A stretch of 64,000 nucleotides of DNA, taken from contig NZ_JABTTS010000015.1 of the NCBI RefSeq assembly GCF_018638295.1, forward strand, positions 1-64,000. The letters are read 5' to 3'. Every line of letters starts with the position of its first letter. Position 1 is the stretch's first letter. This document shows, in pieces, positions 1-8,830 of this stretch. The DNA is from Streptomyces sp. CHD11. GTDB taxonomy: Bacteria > Actinomycetota > Actinomycetes > Streptomycetales > Streptomycetaceae. The translations under genes were made by a program, and so were the position numbers. Under the pieces are notes generated by a model, which ran no database searches, was not told the origin of the DNA, and saw nothing but the letters and a program-made list of their open reading frames with translations.

Positions 1-1
1 C

Positions 2-691
2 GCCCCCGCCCCCGCCCCGCGCACCGCCGCGCCGCCGAGCCCGGTGAAGAACCCCGTGCCCACGCGCCCGCCCACGCCCACGCCCGTACCCCCGGCTGCC
101 GGACCCCGGCCGTCCGCATCCCCGGCCCCGGCCCCGGTCCCGCTCCGTGCCCCCGCCGCCCTCACCCCGGTCCTTCCGGCCGCCGCCGTCTCCTCCGTGC
201 CCTCCGTGCAGCGGGCGGCCGTGGCGGACCCGTCCCCGGCGGCCGAGGCCTCGGTGACCCGGCTGCACGCCCCCGGCTCCCCGGCACTCCCCCCGTTGCC
301 GGTCCCGGTCCAGCGCCTGGCCGTACCCGCCGCGCTGAAGTCGCTGTGGAAGCGGGCCGTCGGCGCGCCGGCGCAGACACCGCACACTCCGCCCGCGCAT
401 GCCCCCGAGCCGCCCCCGCCGTACGACCCCGGGCCCCCTCCGCCGTACGACGCCGGGTCTCCTCCGCCGTACGACCCCGGCGGCCAGCCCCCGCCGTACA
501 GCCCTCACGACCCGTACCCCGGCGCCGGGGGCGGCTCGCGCGCCGGGGGGTCCTTCGATCCGCGCGCCCTGAGCGACGGGCAGATCGACGAGCTGACCCA
601 CCGTCTGCTCGGACCGCTCACCCGCCTCCTGCGGACCGAACTGCGGATGGACCGGGAACGCATCGGCAGACTCCGCGACCCCCGCACCTGA
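2..691 (+). CDS. Proline-rich protein of the CIS locus, 5' end outside window
   Basis: The reading frame is open to the window edge and has no convincing ribosome site at its first in-window GTG, so the true start lies upstream. About two thirds is low-complexity Pro/Ala, with VQRxAV-like motifs and at least three PPPYDxG repeats near the middle. The last ~50 residues form a charged helix containing the motif LGPLTRLLRTELRMDRERIG. It lies 57 bp upstream of the tube gene and reads the same way, so it probably belongs to the contractile injection system operon. Extensin-like proteins of this kind occur in actinobacterial CIS loci, but no enzymatic or structural role can be read from the sequence. 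Confidence 0.6.
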   Translation, partial: APAPAPRTAAPPSPVKNPVPTRPPTPTPVPPAAGPRPSASPAPAPVPLRAPAALTPVLPAAAVSSVPSVQRAAVADPSPAAEASVTRLHAPGSPALPPLPVPVQRLAVPAALKSLWKRAVGAPAQTPHTPPAHAPEPPPPYDPGPPPPYDAGSPPPYDPGGQPPPYSPHDPYPGAGGGSRAGGSFDPRALSDGQIDELTHRLLGPLTRLLRTELRMDRERIGRLRDPRT

Positions 692-748
692 TTCCTCCCC
701 GGCGCCACCGCCCCGCCCGCCGTCCCGCCCCCTGCGAAAGGCCGTCAG

Positions 749-1174
749 ATGCCCAGCGATCTCGATCCGGGATCCTCCATCTTCTTCACCCTCACCATCG
801 ACGGGGAGAACCTCGGCGCGTTCAACGGCTGTGAGGGCCTGGCCTCGACGGTGGAGGTCGAGCAGTACCAGGAGGGCGGCAACAACGGGTTCATGTGGCA
901 ACTGCCGACCAGGGTCACCTTCTCCACCATCCGGCTGACCCGTCCGCTGACCCCGGAAACCTCGAAGGTCGCCGCCTGGATCTCCTCCGTGACGACCGGC
1001 GTCACCCGCCCGACCGCCCAGATCTCGGCGCTGCGCGCGGACGGCTCCGAGGTGGCGCGCTGGGGACTGATCGACGTCCTGCCGGTCAACTGGCAGGGCC
1101 CCTCCCTGGACCCGGCGAACCCGGGCGTGGCCACGGAGGTCCTGGAGATCGCGCACCACGGATTCACGGACTGA
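749..1174 (+). CDS. CIS inner-tube protein (phage T4 gp19-like)
   Basis: A 141-residue protein of the gp19/Hcp-like tail-tube family. Typical features are the N-terminal FFTLTIDGENLGAFNGCEGL segment, the central RPLTPETSKVAAW segment, and the C-terminal TEVLEIAHHGF strand. Tube proteins stack as hexameric rings inside the contractile sheath. The ATG follows GAAAGG at normal spacing. It is immediately upstream of the LysM baseplate gene, which is the place where Afp-type systems usually encode a second, baseplate-proximal tube protein. The main tube and sheath genes would then lie upstream of the window. Confidence 0.88.
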   Translation: MPSDLDPGSSIFFTLTIDGENLGAFNGCEGLASTVEVEQYQEGGNNGFMWQLPTRVTFSTIRLTRPLTPETSKVAAWISSVTTGVTRPTAQISALRADGSEVARWGLIDVLPVNWQGPSLDPANPGVATEVLEIAHHGFTD

Positions 1175-1292
1175 CCGCGTTCCGGACCACCGACGGTCCG
1201 GCACCCACCCCCACGCCCCACCCCCACGCCCCACCCCACGAGCACATCCACGAGCACGGACACACCAGCACCGAGGACGGAGACGAAGGACC

Positions 1293-2030
1293 ATGGCAGG
1301 CAAGGGAGGCAAAGGCTCCAGAGGCGGCGCGGGCAAGAGCCTGGTGCGGGCCACGCTGTCCATCCACGAGCCCCCCATCGGCGACAGCACCACACCGGGC
1401 GGCCTGATCAAGAACTTCGAATTCGACTTCAACCCCTCGCAGCTGACCCTCACCCGCCGCGCCCAGTGGAAGAGCACCCCCTCCGCCGCCCTGCGGGACG
1501 GTGCGCTGCCCGAGTTCATGGGGGCCGAGGGCCGGAGCCTGTCGATGGAGATCTTCCTCGACTCCTCCGGTGACCCCGGCGACACCAGCGTGCTGAAGAA
1601 GGTCGAGGCGCTGTTCTCCTGCTGCGAGGTGACCTCCAAGAGCATCGCCGCCGACCAGCCCTCCACCCCCTGGGTGGTGTTCGAATGGGGGTCGTTCTCC
1701 ACGGCGCGGTTCACCGCCTACATCGGCAGCGTGGGGGCGAACTACACGCTGTTCGGCACCACGGGCGTGCCCATCCGGGCGGCCTGCCAGGTGGAGCTGA
1801 ACGAGATCCCCGGCCAGACCAAGGGCCAGAACCCGACCTCGGGCGCGCTCACCGCGCGGCGCGTGCACCGGGTCGTCGCGGGCGACACCCTGCAGTCGCT
1901 GGCCTGGCGGGAGTACGGGGACGCCGCGGCCTGGCGCTCGATCGCCGAGGCCAACGCCATCGACGACCCCTCCCGGCTGTCCAACGGCACCGAACTGATC
2001 CTTCCGGCGGCCGGGGAGGTCGCGTTCTGA
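1293..2030 (+). CDS. cis7: LysM-domain baseplate/tube-adaptor protein of CIS (Afp7 type)
   Basis: A 245-residue protein. After a short basic Gly/Lys tail, an N-terminal beta domain contains FDFNPSQLTLTRRAQW, typical of phage and CIS proteins that link tube to baseplate. A LysM fold follows at about residues 190-243 (HRVVAGDTLQSLAWREYGD, ending in LSNGTELILP). In CIS the LysM unit works as an assembly adaptor rather than for secretion, and no signal peptide is present. The ATG follows GAAGGA. Its stop overlaps the next start (ATGA), which indicates translational coupling to the spike gene. The 118-bp gap before it is rich in CCCCAC repeats. Confidence 0.9.
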   Translation: MAGKGGKGSRGGAGKSLVRATLSIHEPPIGDSTTPGGLIKNFEFDFNPSQLTLTRRAQWKSTPSAALRDGALPEFMGAEGRSLSMEIFLDSSGDPGDTSVLKKVEALFSCCEVTSKSIAADQPSTPWVVFEWGSFSTARFTAYIGSVGANYTLFGTTGVPIRAACQVELNEIPGQTKGQNPTSGALTARRVHRVVAGDTLQSLAWREYGDAAAWRSIAEANAIDDPSRLSNGTELILPAAGEVAF

Positions 2031-3934
2031 TGGTCAAGCCCTCCTTCTCCAACATCGTCGACGTCACCTTCGACGGCAAGCCCGTACCGTCCTACTTCGC
2101 CCCGCTGCTCGTCGGCGGCTGGGTCGACCTGGGCGCCGGGGTGCCCGGCGCCTTCCGGGTGACGTTCCGGGACGCGCACGGGCTGGTGCTCGGCAAACTG
2201 AGCATCAAGTTCGGTACCGAGGTGGTGATCTCCCCCGTCGCCCACGGCAAGGGCTCCGGAGACCCGCTGCTGACCGGCGAGGTCACCGGCATGGAGACCG
2301 ACTACGACGGCACCGGCACCTTCACCGTGATCCGCGGCTACGACCGCGGCCACCGCATGATGCGCCGCCGCCGGGTCGCCGCCTACCGCAACCAGACGGC
2401 GTCCGACATCGCCCGCACCCTGGCCGGGCAGGACGGTGTCACCGTCGGCAAGGTGCAGTCGACCCGGACGGTCTACGAGTTCATCAGCCAGGCCAACGTC
2501 ACCGACTGGGACTTCCTCTCCCGGCTCGCCGACGAGAACGACATGGTGATGTCCCTGGACTCCAAGGGAGAGTTCCGGTTCGTCAGCCCCGACCCCGCCG
2601 CCGGCGCGCCCCCCACCAGCACCCCGGGCGAGAAGAGCCCGTTCGTCCTCCAGGCCGGCACCGACGTGCTGCGCTGCCGGGCCGCGGTGACCTCCGCCGA
2701 CCAGTTCGGGCAGGTCGAGGCACGCGGCTGGGACGTCGTCGCGAAGAAGGAACTGACCGCGACCGCGCCCACCACCGCCAACGCCGGCATCTCCATCGGC
2801 ACCACCCCCCAGAAGGCCGCCTCGGCGTTCGGGGTCGTCACCCTCGTGGAGACGGAGAAGCCCTACGACCGGCAGAACGAGGTGAAGTTCGCCGCGGACT
2901 CCCTCGCCGACGACGTGACCTCGTCCTTCGCCGAGCTGGAGGTCGTCGTGCGCGGCAACCCCAAGCTGCGCCCCGGGGTTCCCGTGACCCTCACCGACGT
3001 CGGCGCCCCCTTCGAGGGCAAGTACACGGTGACGTCCGCCCGGCACGTGTTCGGCGACGGCAAGCACTACGAGACGTGGATCACCGTCAGCGGCCGGCAG
3101 TGGCGCTCACTGTTCGGGCTCACCTCCGGCGGCGGGGGCACCGCGGCGGCCGCACCCCGTCTGCCCAGTGTCGCCAATGCCCTGGTCACCGACGTACAGG
3201 ACCCGCTCAAACAGGGCAGGGTCAAGCTGCGGTTCCCGTGGCTGGACGACACCTACGTCTCCGACTGGACCCGTACCGTCCAGCTCGGCGGCAAGCGCGG
3301 CGGCGGCATCTTCCCGCTCGACGTGGGCGACGAGGTGCTGGTGGCCTTCGACCGGGGCGCCCTGGACCACCCGTTCGTCGTCGGCGGGCTCTACAACGGC
3401 GTGGACAAGCCGTCCCCCGTCCGCGACGTCCCGCTGCACGACGGCGTGAAACGGCGGGCGATCCGGCACACCCTGTCCGACCGCGAGGCCAACCGCGTCG
3501 ACCTGCTCAGCCAGACCACCGGCGCGCGCAAACAGGGCGTCCGCGTCGCGTCCGGTGACGACAAGCTGATCATCAACCTGGACCGTACGAAGACGGAGAT
3601 CACCGTCGACAGCAAGGGCACCGTCGTCATCAAGGGGAGCCGCTCGGTCTCCGTCGAGGCGGGCACCGACCTGACCCTCAACGGCAAACGGTCCGTGACC
3701 ATCAAGAGCGGCGGCCCGCTCACCCTGAAGGGCCGCGGCACGGTCAGCCTGAGCTCGTCCGTCGGCGCCGTCAGCGTCGACGCCAAGGGCGCCCTCTCCA
3801 TGAAGGCCATGGGCCTGGCCACCCTCTCCGCGATGGGCAGCGTGCAGATCAACGCGGCGGCCGCCGTGGGCATTCGGGCCGCCACCGTCCCGATCATGGG
3901 GCTGCTCACCGCCAACGGAAAGCCGGTGATCTGA
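2030..3934 (+). CDS. cis8: VgrG-like spike protein of CIS (Afp8 type)
   Basis: A 634-residue gp27/gp5-like spike. The N-terminal half (about residues 1-370) is the gp27-like hub with RGYDRGHRMMR and a DWDFLSRLADEND element. An OB-fold gp5 domain follows (NALVTDVQDPLKQGRVKLRF; FPLDVGDEVLVAFDRG; FVVGGLYNG). The C-terminal ~150 residues are short repetitive beta strands that should form the spike needle. I chose the ATG that overlaps the preceding stop. An open frame extends upstream, but it lies inside the LysM gene. No separate PAAR-tip gene is seen between here and the end of the cluster. Confidence 0.93.
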   Translation: MVKPSFSNIVDVTFDGKPVPSYFAPLLVGGWVDLGAGVPGAFRVTFRDAHGLVLGKLSIKFGTEVVISPVAHGKGSGDPLLTGEVTGMETDYDGTGTFTVIRGYDRGHRMMRRRRVAAYRNQTASDIARTLAGQDGVTVGKVQSTRTVYEFISQANVTDWDFLSRLADENDMVMSLDSKGEFRFVSPDPAAGAPPTSTPGEKSPFVLQAGTDVLRCRAAVTSADQFGQVEARGWDVVAKKELTATAPTTANAGISIGTTPQKAASAFGVVTLVETEKPYDRQNEVKFAADSLADDVTSSFAELEVVVRGNPKLRPGVPVTLTDVGAPFEGKYTVTSARHVFGDGKHYETWITVSGRQWRSLFGLTSGGGGTAAAAPRLPSVANALVTDVQDPLKQGRVKLRFPWLDDTYVSDWTRTVQLGGKRGGGIFPLDVGDEVLVAFDRGALDHPFVVGGLYNGVDKPSPVRDVPLHDGVKRRAIRHTLSDREANRVDLLSQTTGARKQGVRVASGDDKLIINLDRTKTEITVDSKGTVVIKGSRSVSVEAGTDLTLNGKRSVTIKSGGPLTLKGRGTVSLSSSVGAVSVDAKGALSMKAMGLATLSAMGSVQINAAAAVGIRAATVPIMGLLTANGKPVI

Positions 3935-4392
3935 TGGCCGAGCAGTTCGTCGGAGCCGGCTGGGCGTTCCCGCTGCGCATCGGACCCACCGGGGGCATCG
4001 CCCTGGTCAGCGGCGAGATGGAGATCCAGGAGGCCATCCGGCTGATCCTGGCCACCGCGCCCGGCGAACGCCCGATGCGCCCGGAGTTCGGCTGCGCCAT
4101 CCACGACCTGGTGTTCGCCCCCGTCAACGAGGCCACCGCCGGCCGCATCCAGCACGAGGTGTACACCAGCCTCGACCGCTGGGAACCGCGCATCGAGGTC
4201 GAGGACGTGGAGGTCACCGCCGGGCCCGGCGAGGGCGTCCTGCACATCGACGTCCGCTACTCCGTCCGCGGGACCAACAACCCGCGCAGCCTCGTCTTCC
4301 CCTTCTACGTCATCCCCTCCCACGACGAGCCCGGCACGAGCGGCACGGCCGGTGCGGGCCAGTCGGGCCCCCTCCCCGAAAGCGACCGCTGA
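3934..4392 (+). CDS. cis9: gpW/gp25-family baseplate wedge protein of CIS
   Basis: A 152-residue protein with the gp25 core: SGEMEIQEAIRLILATAPGE followed by RPEFGCAIHDLVFAPVN, the hallmark of T4 gp25 and Afp9-type wedge proteins that anchor the sheath base to the baseplate. The last ~20 residues are a disordered Gly/Ser/Thr tail. It starts on an ATGA overlap with the spike gene and ends on an ATGA overlap with the baseplate J gene, so it is tightly coupled on both sides. Confidence 0.92.
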   Translation: MAEQFVGAGWAFPLRIGPTGGIALVSGEMEIQEAIRLILATAPGERPMRPEFGCAIHDLVFAPVNEATAGRIQHEVYTSLDRWEPRIEVEDVEVTAGPGEGVLHIDVRYSVRGTNNPRSLVFPFYVIPSHDEPGTSGTAGAGQSGPLPESDR

Positions 4393-6350
4393 TGGCCCTG
4401 CCCTCTCCCCACCTCGACGACCGCCGCTTCCAGCAGTTCGTCGACGACGCCAAGCGCTACATCCAGCAGCGCGCACCGGAGTGGACCGACCACAACGTCT
4501 CCGACCCCGGGGTCACCCTGGTCGAGGCCGTCGCACACATGGCCGACCAGATCGTGTACCGCCTCAACCGGGTGCCCGAGAAGAACCACCTGGCCTTCCT
4601 CGATCTCGTCGGCATCACCCTCTTCCCGCCCACCGCCGCACGCACCGACGTCACCTTCTGGCTGTCCGCGCCACAGGACGAACCGGTGGTGCTGCCCGAG
4701 GGCACCGAGGTGGCCACCACCCGCACCGAGCGCGACGAGGCCGTGGTCTTCGCCACCGAGCACGAACTCACCGTCGTGCCCTGCTCGCTCGGCCGGCTCG
4801 CCGTGCAGAACCAGGGCGAACCGGTCGCCGACCGCACCGACGACCTGGCCGAGGCCAAGGACGTCCTCTGCTTCACCGAGGCCCCCCGCCCCGGCGACTG
4901 CATGCTGTTCGGCCTGAGCGCCGCCGTCCCGCACTGCGTCGTCGCCCTGGAACTCGACAGCCGCGTCGACGGCGTCGGCGTCGACCCGCGCCAGCCCCCG
5001 CTGGTGTGGGAGGCGTGGACCGAGGACGGCTGGACCGAGTGCGAGGTCGACCGCGACGTCACCGGCGGCCTCAACCGGCCCGGCGAGGTCGTCCTGCACA
5101 TCCCCGGCGGACACGTGCTCTCCCGCAACGGCGGCCACCAGGGCGGCTGGCTGCGCTGCCGGGTCACCGAACCCCTCACCGGCCAGCCCTTCTACACCAC
5201 CTCCCCGTCCGTACGGGCCGCCGAGGTGTACACCCTCGGCGGCACCACCGGCGCCGTGCACGCCGAGACCGTGCGCGACGAGGCCCTCGGCGAATCCACC
5301 GGCCTGCCCGGCCAGCGGCTGCGCCTGGCCCACTCGCCCGTCGTCGGCGACACCCCGCCCGTCCTGCTGCAGACCGCCGAGCACGACGGCTGGACCGACT
5401 GGGACGTCGTCCCCCACTTCGCCGGCTCCCGCCCGTACGACCGGCACATCACCCTCGACGCCACCACCGGCGAGATCGCCTTCGGCCCCGCGGTCCGCGA
5501 ACCCGACGGCACCCTGCGCCAGTACGGCGCCGTCCCCCCGAAGGGCGCCGTCATCCGCGCCCGCCGCTACCGCACCGGCGGCGGCAGGTCCGGCAACGTC
5601 GCCCGCGGCGCCGTCCGGGTCCTGCGCCGCTCCGTGCCGTACGTCTCCGAGGTCGTCAACCGGGAGGCCGCACGCGGCGGCGTCGACGGCGAGACCGTCG
5701 AGGAGGCCAAGACCCGGGCGCCCATCACCCTGCGCGCCCAGGAACGCGCGGTCACCCTGCGCGACTACGAGGAACTCGCCCGCCGCGCCGCCCCCGACAC
5801 CGCCCGCATCACCTGCCTGGAGGGCGAGGAGAGCGAACACGGCGCCTACGCGGTCCGGGTCCTGGTCGTCCCCCAGGCCGTGCCGGACCCCGGCGGCCGA
5901 CTGCGCTTCGAACAGCTCGTCCCCGGCGACGCGCTGCTCTCCCGCATCACCCGCTACCTCGACGAACGCCGGCTGATCGGCACCCGCCTCGCCGTGGGCC
6001 CGCCGTTCTACCAGGGCGTCACCGTCGTCGCCACCGTGCACGCCTTCCGCGGCACCGACACCGACCGGGTCCGCCGCCAGGCCCACGACGCCCTCTACCA
6101 CCACCTCGACCCGCTCACCGGAGGCGCCGACGGCACCGGCTGGCCGTTCGGACGGCCCGTACAGGCCGGTGAGATCTTCGCCGTCCTCCAGCGCGTCCCC
6201 GGCGTGGAACTCGTCGACCAGGTCCTCCTGCACCCCGCCGACCCGATCACCGGCAAGCGCGGCGAGGCCACCGACCGCATCGACCTGTCCGCCCCGTCCC
6301 TCGTCTTCTCCTTCGACCACCGGGTCCGCGTGATCGGGGACGGCGCGTGA
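4392..6350 (+). CDS. cis11: Baseplate J-like wedge protein of CIS (Afp11 type)
   Basis: A 652-residue baseplate J/gp6-like protein. The N-terminal region has the family signature NVSDPGVTLVEAVAHMADQI (about residues 36-55). A long insert follows, and the J-family core lies in the C-terminal third (REAARGGVDGETVEEAK; LRAQERAVTLRDYEELAR). It forms wedge arms of the baseplate that transmit the contraction trigger. Length fits large Afp11-like proteins. It is coupled to gp25 upstream and to the tail protein I gene downstream by 4-bp overlaps. The opposite strand also carries long open frames, which are GC-driven mirrors. Confidence 0.92.
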   Translation: MALPSPHLDDRRFQQFVDDAKRYIQQRAPEWTDHNVSDPGVTLVEAVAHMADQIVYRLNRVPEKNHLAFLDLVGITLFPPTAARTDVTFWLSAPQDEPVVLPEGTEVATTRTERDEAVVFATEHELTVVPCSLGRLAVQNQGEPVADRTDDLAEAKDVLCFTEAPRPGDCMLFGLSAAVPHCVVALELDSRVDGVGVDPRQPPLVWEAWTEDGWTECEVDRDVTGGLNRPGEVVLHIPGGHVLSRNGGHQGGWLRCRVTEPLTGQPFYTTSPSVRAAEVYTLGGTTGAVHAETVRDEALGESTGLPGQRLRLAHSPVVGDTPPVLLQTAEHDGWTDWDVVPHFAGSRPYDRHITLDATTGEIAFGPAVREPDGTLRQYGAVPPKGAVIRARRYRTGGGRSGNVARGAVRVLRRSVPYVSEVVNREAARGGVDGETVEEAKTRAPITLRAQERAVTLRDYEELARRAAPDTARITCLEGEESEHGAYAVRVLVVPQAVPDPGGRLRFEQLVPGDALLSRITRYLDERRLIGTRLAVGPPFYQGVTVVATVHAFRGTDTDRVRRQAHDALYHHLDPLTGGADGTGWPFGRPVQAGEIFAVLQRVPGVELVDQVLLHPADPITGKRGEATDRIDLSAPSLVFSFDHRVRVIGDGA

Positions 6351-6943
6351 GAGGCTCCATCGACGGGCTGGGCTCCTCCGCGCCGATCGGGGCGATGCTG
6401 CCCGCGATCTTCGCCGAGGACGAGCTGGCGCACCACTTCGTCGCCGGGCTCGACGAGGTCCTCGCCCCCTTCCTGGTCGTCCTCGACAACCTGGACTCCT
6501 ACTTCGACCCCGCGCTCGCCCCGCTCGACTTCACCCGCTGGCTGGCCGACTGGGTCGGCGCCGAGACCGACGGCATCGAGACCGACGGCGCCCCGGCGGA
6601 CGGCCTCACGGGGGAGCAGCGGCTGCGGGCCGCCGTCGCCGCCGCCACCTACCTGCACCGGGTACGGGGCACCCGGCGCGGCCTGTCCGAAGCGGTGCGC
6701 CTGGTGTTCGGCGTGGCGCCGCGGATCACCGAGAGCGGCGCCGCCGAGTGGCACGCCCGCCCGCTCGGCCCGGTACCCGGCGACCGCCGCCCGCACCTGC
6801 ACGTCTCCCTGGCGCTGCCGACACCCACCGCCGCCGACACCCACCGGCTGGACACCCTGGTCGCGGCCGCCCGCCCCGCCCACATGCCGTACACGGTCGA
6901 GGTCACCGCCACGACCACCGCCGAAAGGACCACCGACAGATGA
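6347..6943 (+). CDS. cis12: Phage tail protein I-like baseplate protein of CIS
   Basis: A 198-residue protein. The N-terminus LPAIFAEDELAHHFVAGLDE and the segment YFDPALAPLDFTRWLADWVG match the gpI/Afp12-like family, which binds baseplate J to complete the wedge. The region YLHRVRGTRRGLSEAVRLVFG is also typical. The GTG start overlaps the baseplate J stop (GTGA), and the stop overlaps the next ATG. The C-terminus ends in a short Thr-rich tail. No tail-fibre gene follows, which fits a CIS that acts inside the cell rather than a released particle. Confidence 0.88.
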   Translation: MRGSIDGLGSSAPIGAMLPAIFAEDELAHHFVAGLDEVLAPFLVVLDNLDSYFDPALAPLDFTRWLADWVGAETDGIETDGAPADGLTGEQRLRAAVAAATYLHRVRGTRRGLSEAVRLVFGVAPRITESGAAEWHARPLGPVPGDRRPHLHVSLALPTPTAADTHRLDTLVAAARPAHMPYTVEVTATTTAERTTDR

Positions 6944-8526
6944 CCAGCCCCTCCTCCGGACCCGGCCGGGCCGCCCCCAGCTGCGCCGATTGCGGCACCC
7001 CGGCGGAACCCGGCCAGTCCTTCTGCGACTCCTGCGGAGCCGTCCTCGGCTGGGCCGGCCACGGCCGGCCGGGACGCACCGAGCCCACCCCGCACTCCGA
7101 GCCCACGGCACACACCGCGGCAACCGGCGCCCCCGCCCGCACCACGACCGCTCCCGGCACCGACGACCGGACGAACATGGCGGGCCGCACCGACACCGCC
7201 CACGACACCGCCCACGAGCCCGCCCGCTCCGACGAGAACCACCCGGACGACTCCGGCGACCGCGCCCGTCCCTCGATCCCGGCCCCCCGGACGGCACCGG
7301 CGGACTCCGCCCCCCACAGCACCGCGCCCTCAGCGGCCCCGGCGACGTCACACACCGGCGCACCGGGCACAACCGCGCCCCCCACCCCGTACGGCCACGC
7401 CACCGGGCACCACGACGGGAACGACGGGAACGACGGGCACCACGCCGGACCGGACCGCACCACCCCGGCCAACCCGGCCAACCCGGCCGCACCCGCCTCC
7501 CACCGTCCGGCCGGCCCGCACACCACGGCACCCGACGACGACACCGAACCCCTGCCGCACGTCACGGACTCCCCCGAGCCGCCGCCCCAGCACCACCACC
7601 GCCACCAGGACGACACCGCCGCGTCAGCGGCCGCCGCCGAGCGGGCCAGATCCCTCCTCGTCCCCGTCGCCGACCCGGAGCCCCGCAGCCCGGACGAACC
7701 CGCCGTCGCGCCGGTCCTGCCCGGACGTCCCGTCGCCCACCGCCCCCAGGTGCGCGCCGTGGGCCCCCAGTCCGACGCCGAGGGCGGCATCCCCTGCCCC
7801 TGGTGCTCCACCCTCAACCGCCCCGAACGGCACTACTGCTCCCGCTGCGCCATGTCGATGACCCGCGGCGAGGACACCCCGGGACGGCCGCCCTGGTGGC
7901 GCCGGATGTTCGGCGGCCGCAACGGCGAGTCGGCCTGGGCCGGCGAGCGCCCGCGACTGCGCCGGGGCTTCGGCCACATCTGGAACTGGGTCGTCGCCGC
8001 CGTCGTCATCGGCCTGGTGATCACCCTCGTCGTGAACCTCGGCGCCATGATCCAGGCCACCCGCGACCACTTCGCCAAGCGGGCCCCGATCGGCCCGTCC
8101 AGCGTCAAGGCGTCCCGCTCCTTCTCCGGTCACGGCGCGCCCCTCGCCTTCGACAAGCTCAACAACACGTGGTGGGGCCCCGGCATCTCACAGGCCGCCG
8201 AGGGCGAGTGGGTCGAGGCCACCTTCGACCAGCCGACCCGCCTGCTCGACCTCGTGATCACCCCCGGCACCTCGACCAAGCCGGACCAGCTCTCGGCGTC
8301 GGCGCTCCCGCGTCAGCTCGACGCCCAGATCACCCTCGCCGACGGCGAGAAGATCACCCGCACCATCACCCTGGACCAGGGCGCCGGCGGCCAGCGCCGC
8401 AAGTTCCGGGTCGGCGAGGTGACCACCGTGCGCTTCGTCCTGCGCTCGGCCTACGGAGCCGACCCGAAGAAGCAGGTGGCGATCGCCGAGATCGAGTTCT
8501 TCGGCCCGTCGAGCAACAACAGCTGA
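6940..8526 (+). CDS. cisA: Zinc-ribbon, single-TM, discoidin-like protein (CisA-like)
   Basis: A 528-residue protein in four parts. There is an N-terminal zinc ribbon (CADCG...CDSCG, about residues 12-35) and a ~240-residue disordered Thr/Pro/His linker. A second zinc ribbon follows (CPWCSTLNRPERHYCSRC). A basic stretch and one transmembrane segment (WVVAAVVIGLVITLVVNLGA) then precede a C-terminal galactose-binding/discoidin-like beta domain. The order predicts a cytosolic N-terminus and an outward C-terminal domain. It matches my recollection of CisA of S. coelicolor, a membrane protein needed for CIS contraction and cell death. The ATGA overlap with the preceding gene supports a CIS role. 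It is the last gene before the terminator. Confidence 0.8.
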   Translation: MTSPSSGPGRAAPSCADCGTPAEPGQSFCDSCGAVLGWAGHGRPGRTEPTPHSEPTAHTAATGAPARTTTAPGTDDRTNMAGRTDTAHDTAHEPARSDENHPDDSGDRARPSIPAPRTAPADSAPHSTAPSAAPATSHTGAPGTTAPPTPYGHATGHHDGNDGNDGHHAGPDRTTPANPANPAAPASHRPAGPHTTAPDDDTEPLPHVTDSPEPPPQHHHRHQDDTAASAAAAERARSLLVPVADPEPRSPDEPAVAPVLPGRPVAHRPQVRAVGPQSDAEGGIPCPWCSTLNRPERHYCSRCAMSMTRGEDTPGRPPWWRRMFGGRNGESAWAGERPRLRRGFGHIWNWVVAAVVIGLVITLVVNLGAMIQATRDHFAKRAPIGPSSVKASRSFSGHGAPLAFDKLNNTWWGPGISQAAEGEWVEATFDQPTRLLDLVITPGTSTKPDQLSASALPRQLDAQITLADGEKITRTITLDQGAGGQRRKFRVGEVTTVRFVLRSAYGADPKKQVAIAEIEFFGPSSNNS

Positions 8527-8545
8527 CCCCCGCCGGGGCGGTAAC

Positions 8546-8579
8546 GCGCAGGGGCCGCCCACCAGGGCGGCCCCTGCGC
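8546..8579 (+). terminator. Terminator of the CIS operon
   Basis: A perfect 15-bp inverted repeat (left arm GCGCAGGGGCCGCCC) with a 4-nt ACCA loop starts 20 nt after the last CIS gene. It has no U-tract, as is usual in high-GC actinobacteria. Confidence 0.8.
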
Positions 8580-8591
8580 CGCACCCACGCG

Positions 8592-8661
8592 CTTCCCACC
8601 CCCTCCCCACCTCCTCCCCACCCCTCTTTCCCCTCCCCTCCCCACCCCCTTCCCCTCCCCC
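8592..8661. other. 70-nt G-free pyrimidine tract
   Basis: Between the CIS terminator and the next gene lies a run of 70 nt without a single G on the + strand, almost entirely C and T. The minus strand therefore carries many GGGG runs separated by one to three bases, which could form G-quadruplex or triplex structures. The 304-bp gap (8527-8830) holds only this, the terminator and the presumed promoter of the next gene. Confidence 0.75.
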
Positions 8662-8830
8662 GTCTCTCCCGGTCCTCCATCCTCCGGAGGACCGGAACGC
8701 CCCACCCCCCTTCGGACGACGGACCCGGGGGCTGACGGTCCCTTAGGGGATGTCACAGCTCGGCCGCAAAGGCCTGCCCGAAAGCCGGGGTCCGGCACAC
8801 GGCCGCCGGGGACCAGGTACGTTCGATGTC

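Noticed and set aside
4305..6320. 671-codon open frame on the minus strand, opposite baseplate J
   Set aside because: Mirror frame of a high-GC gene: Gly/Val/Ala-rich with no family signature, while the + strand product is a clear baseplate protein.
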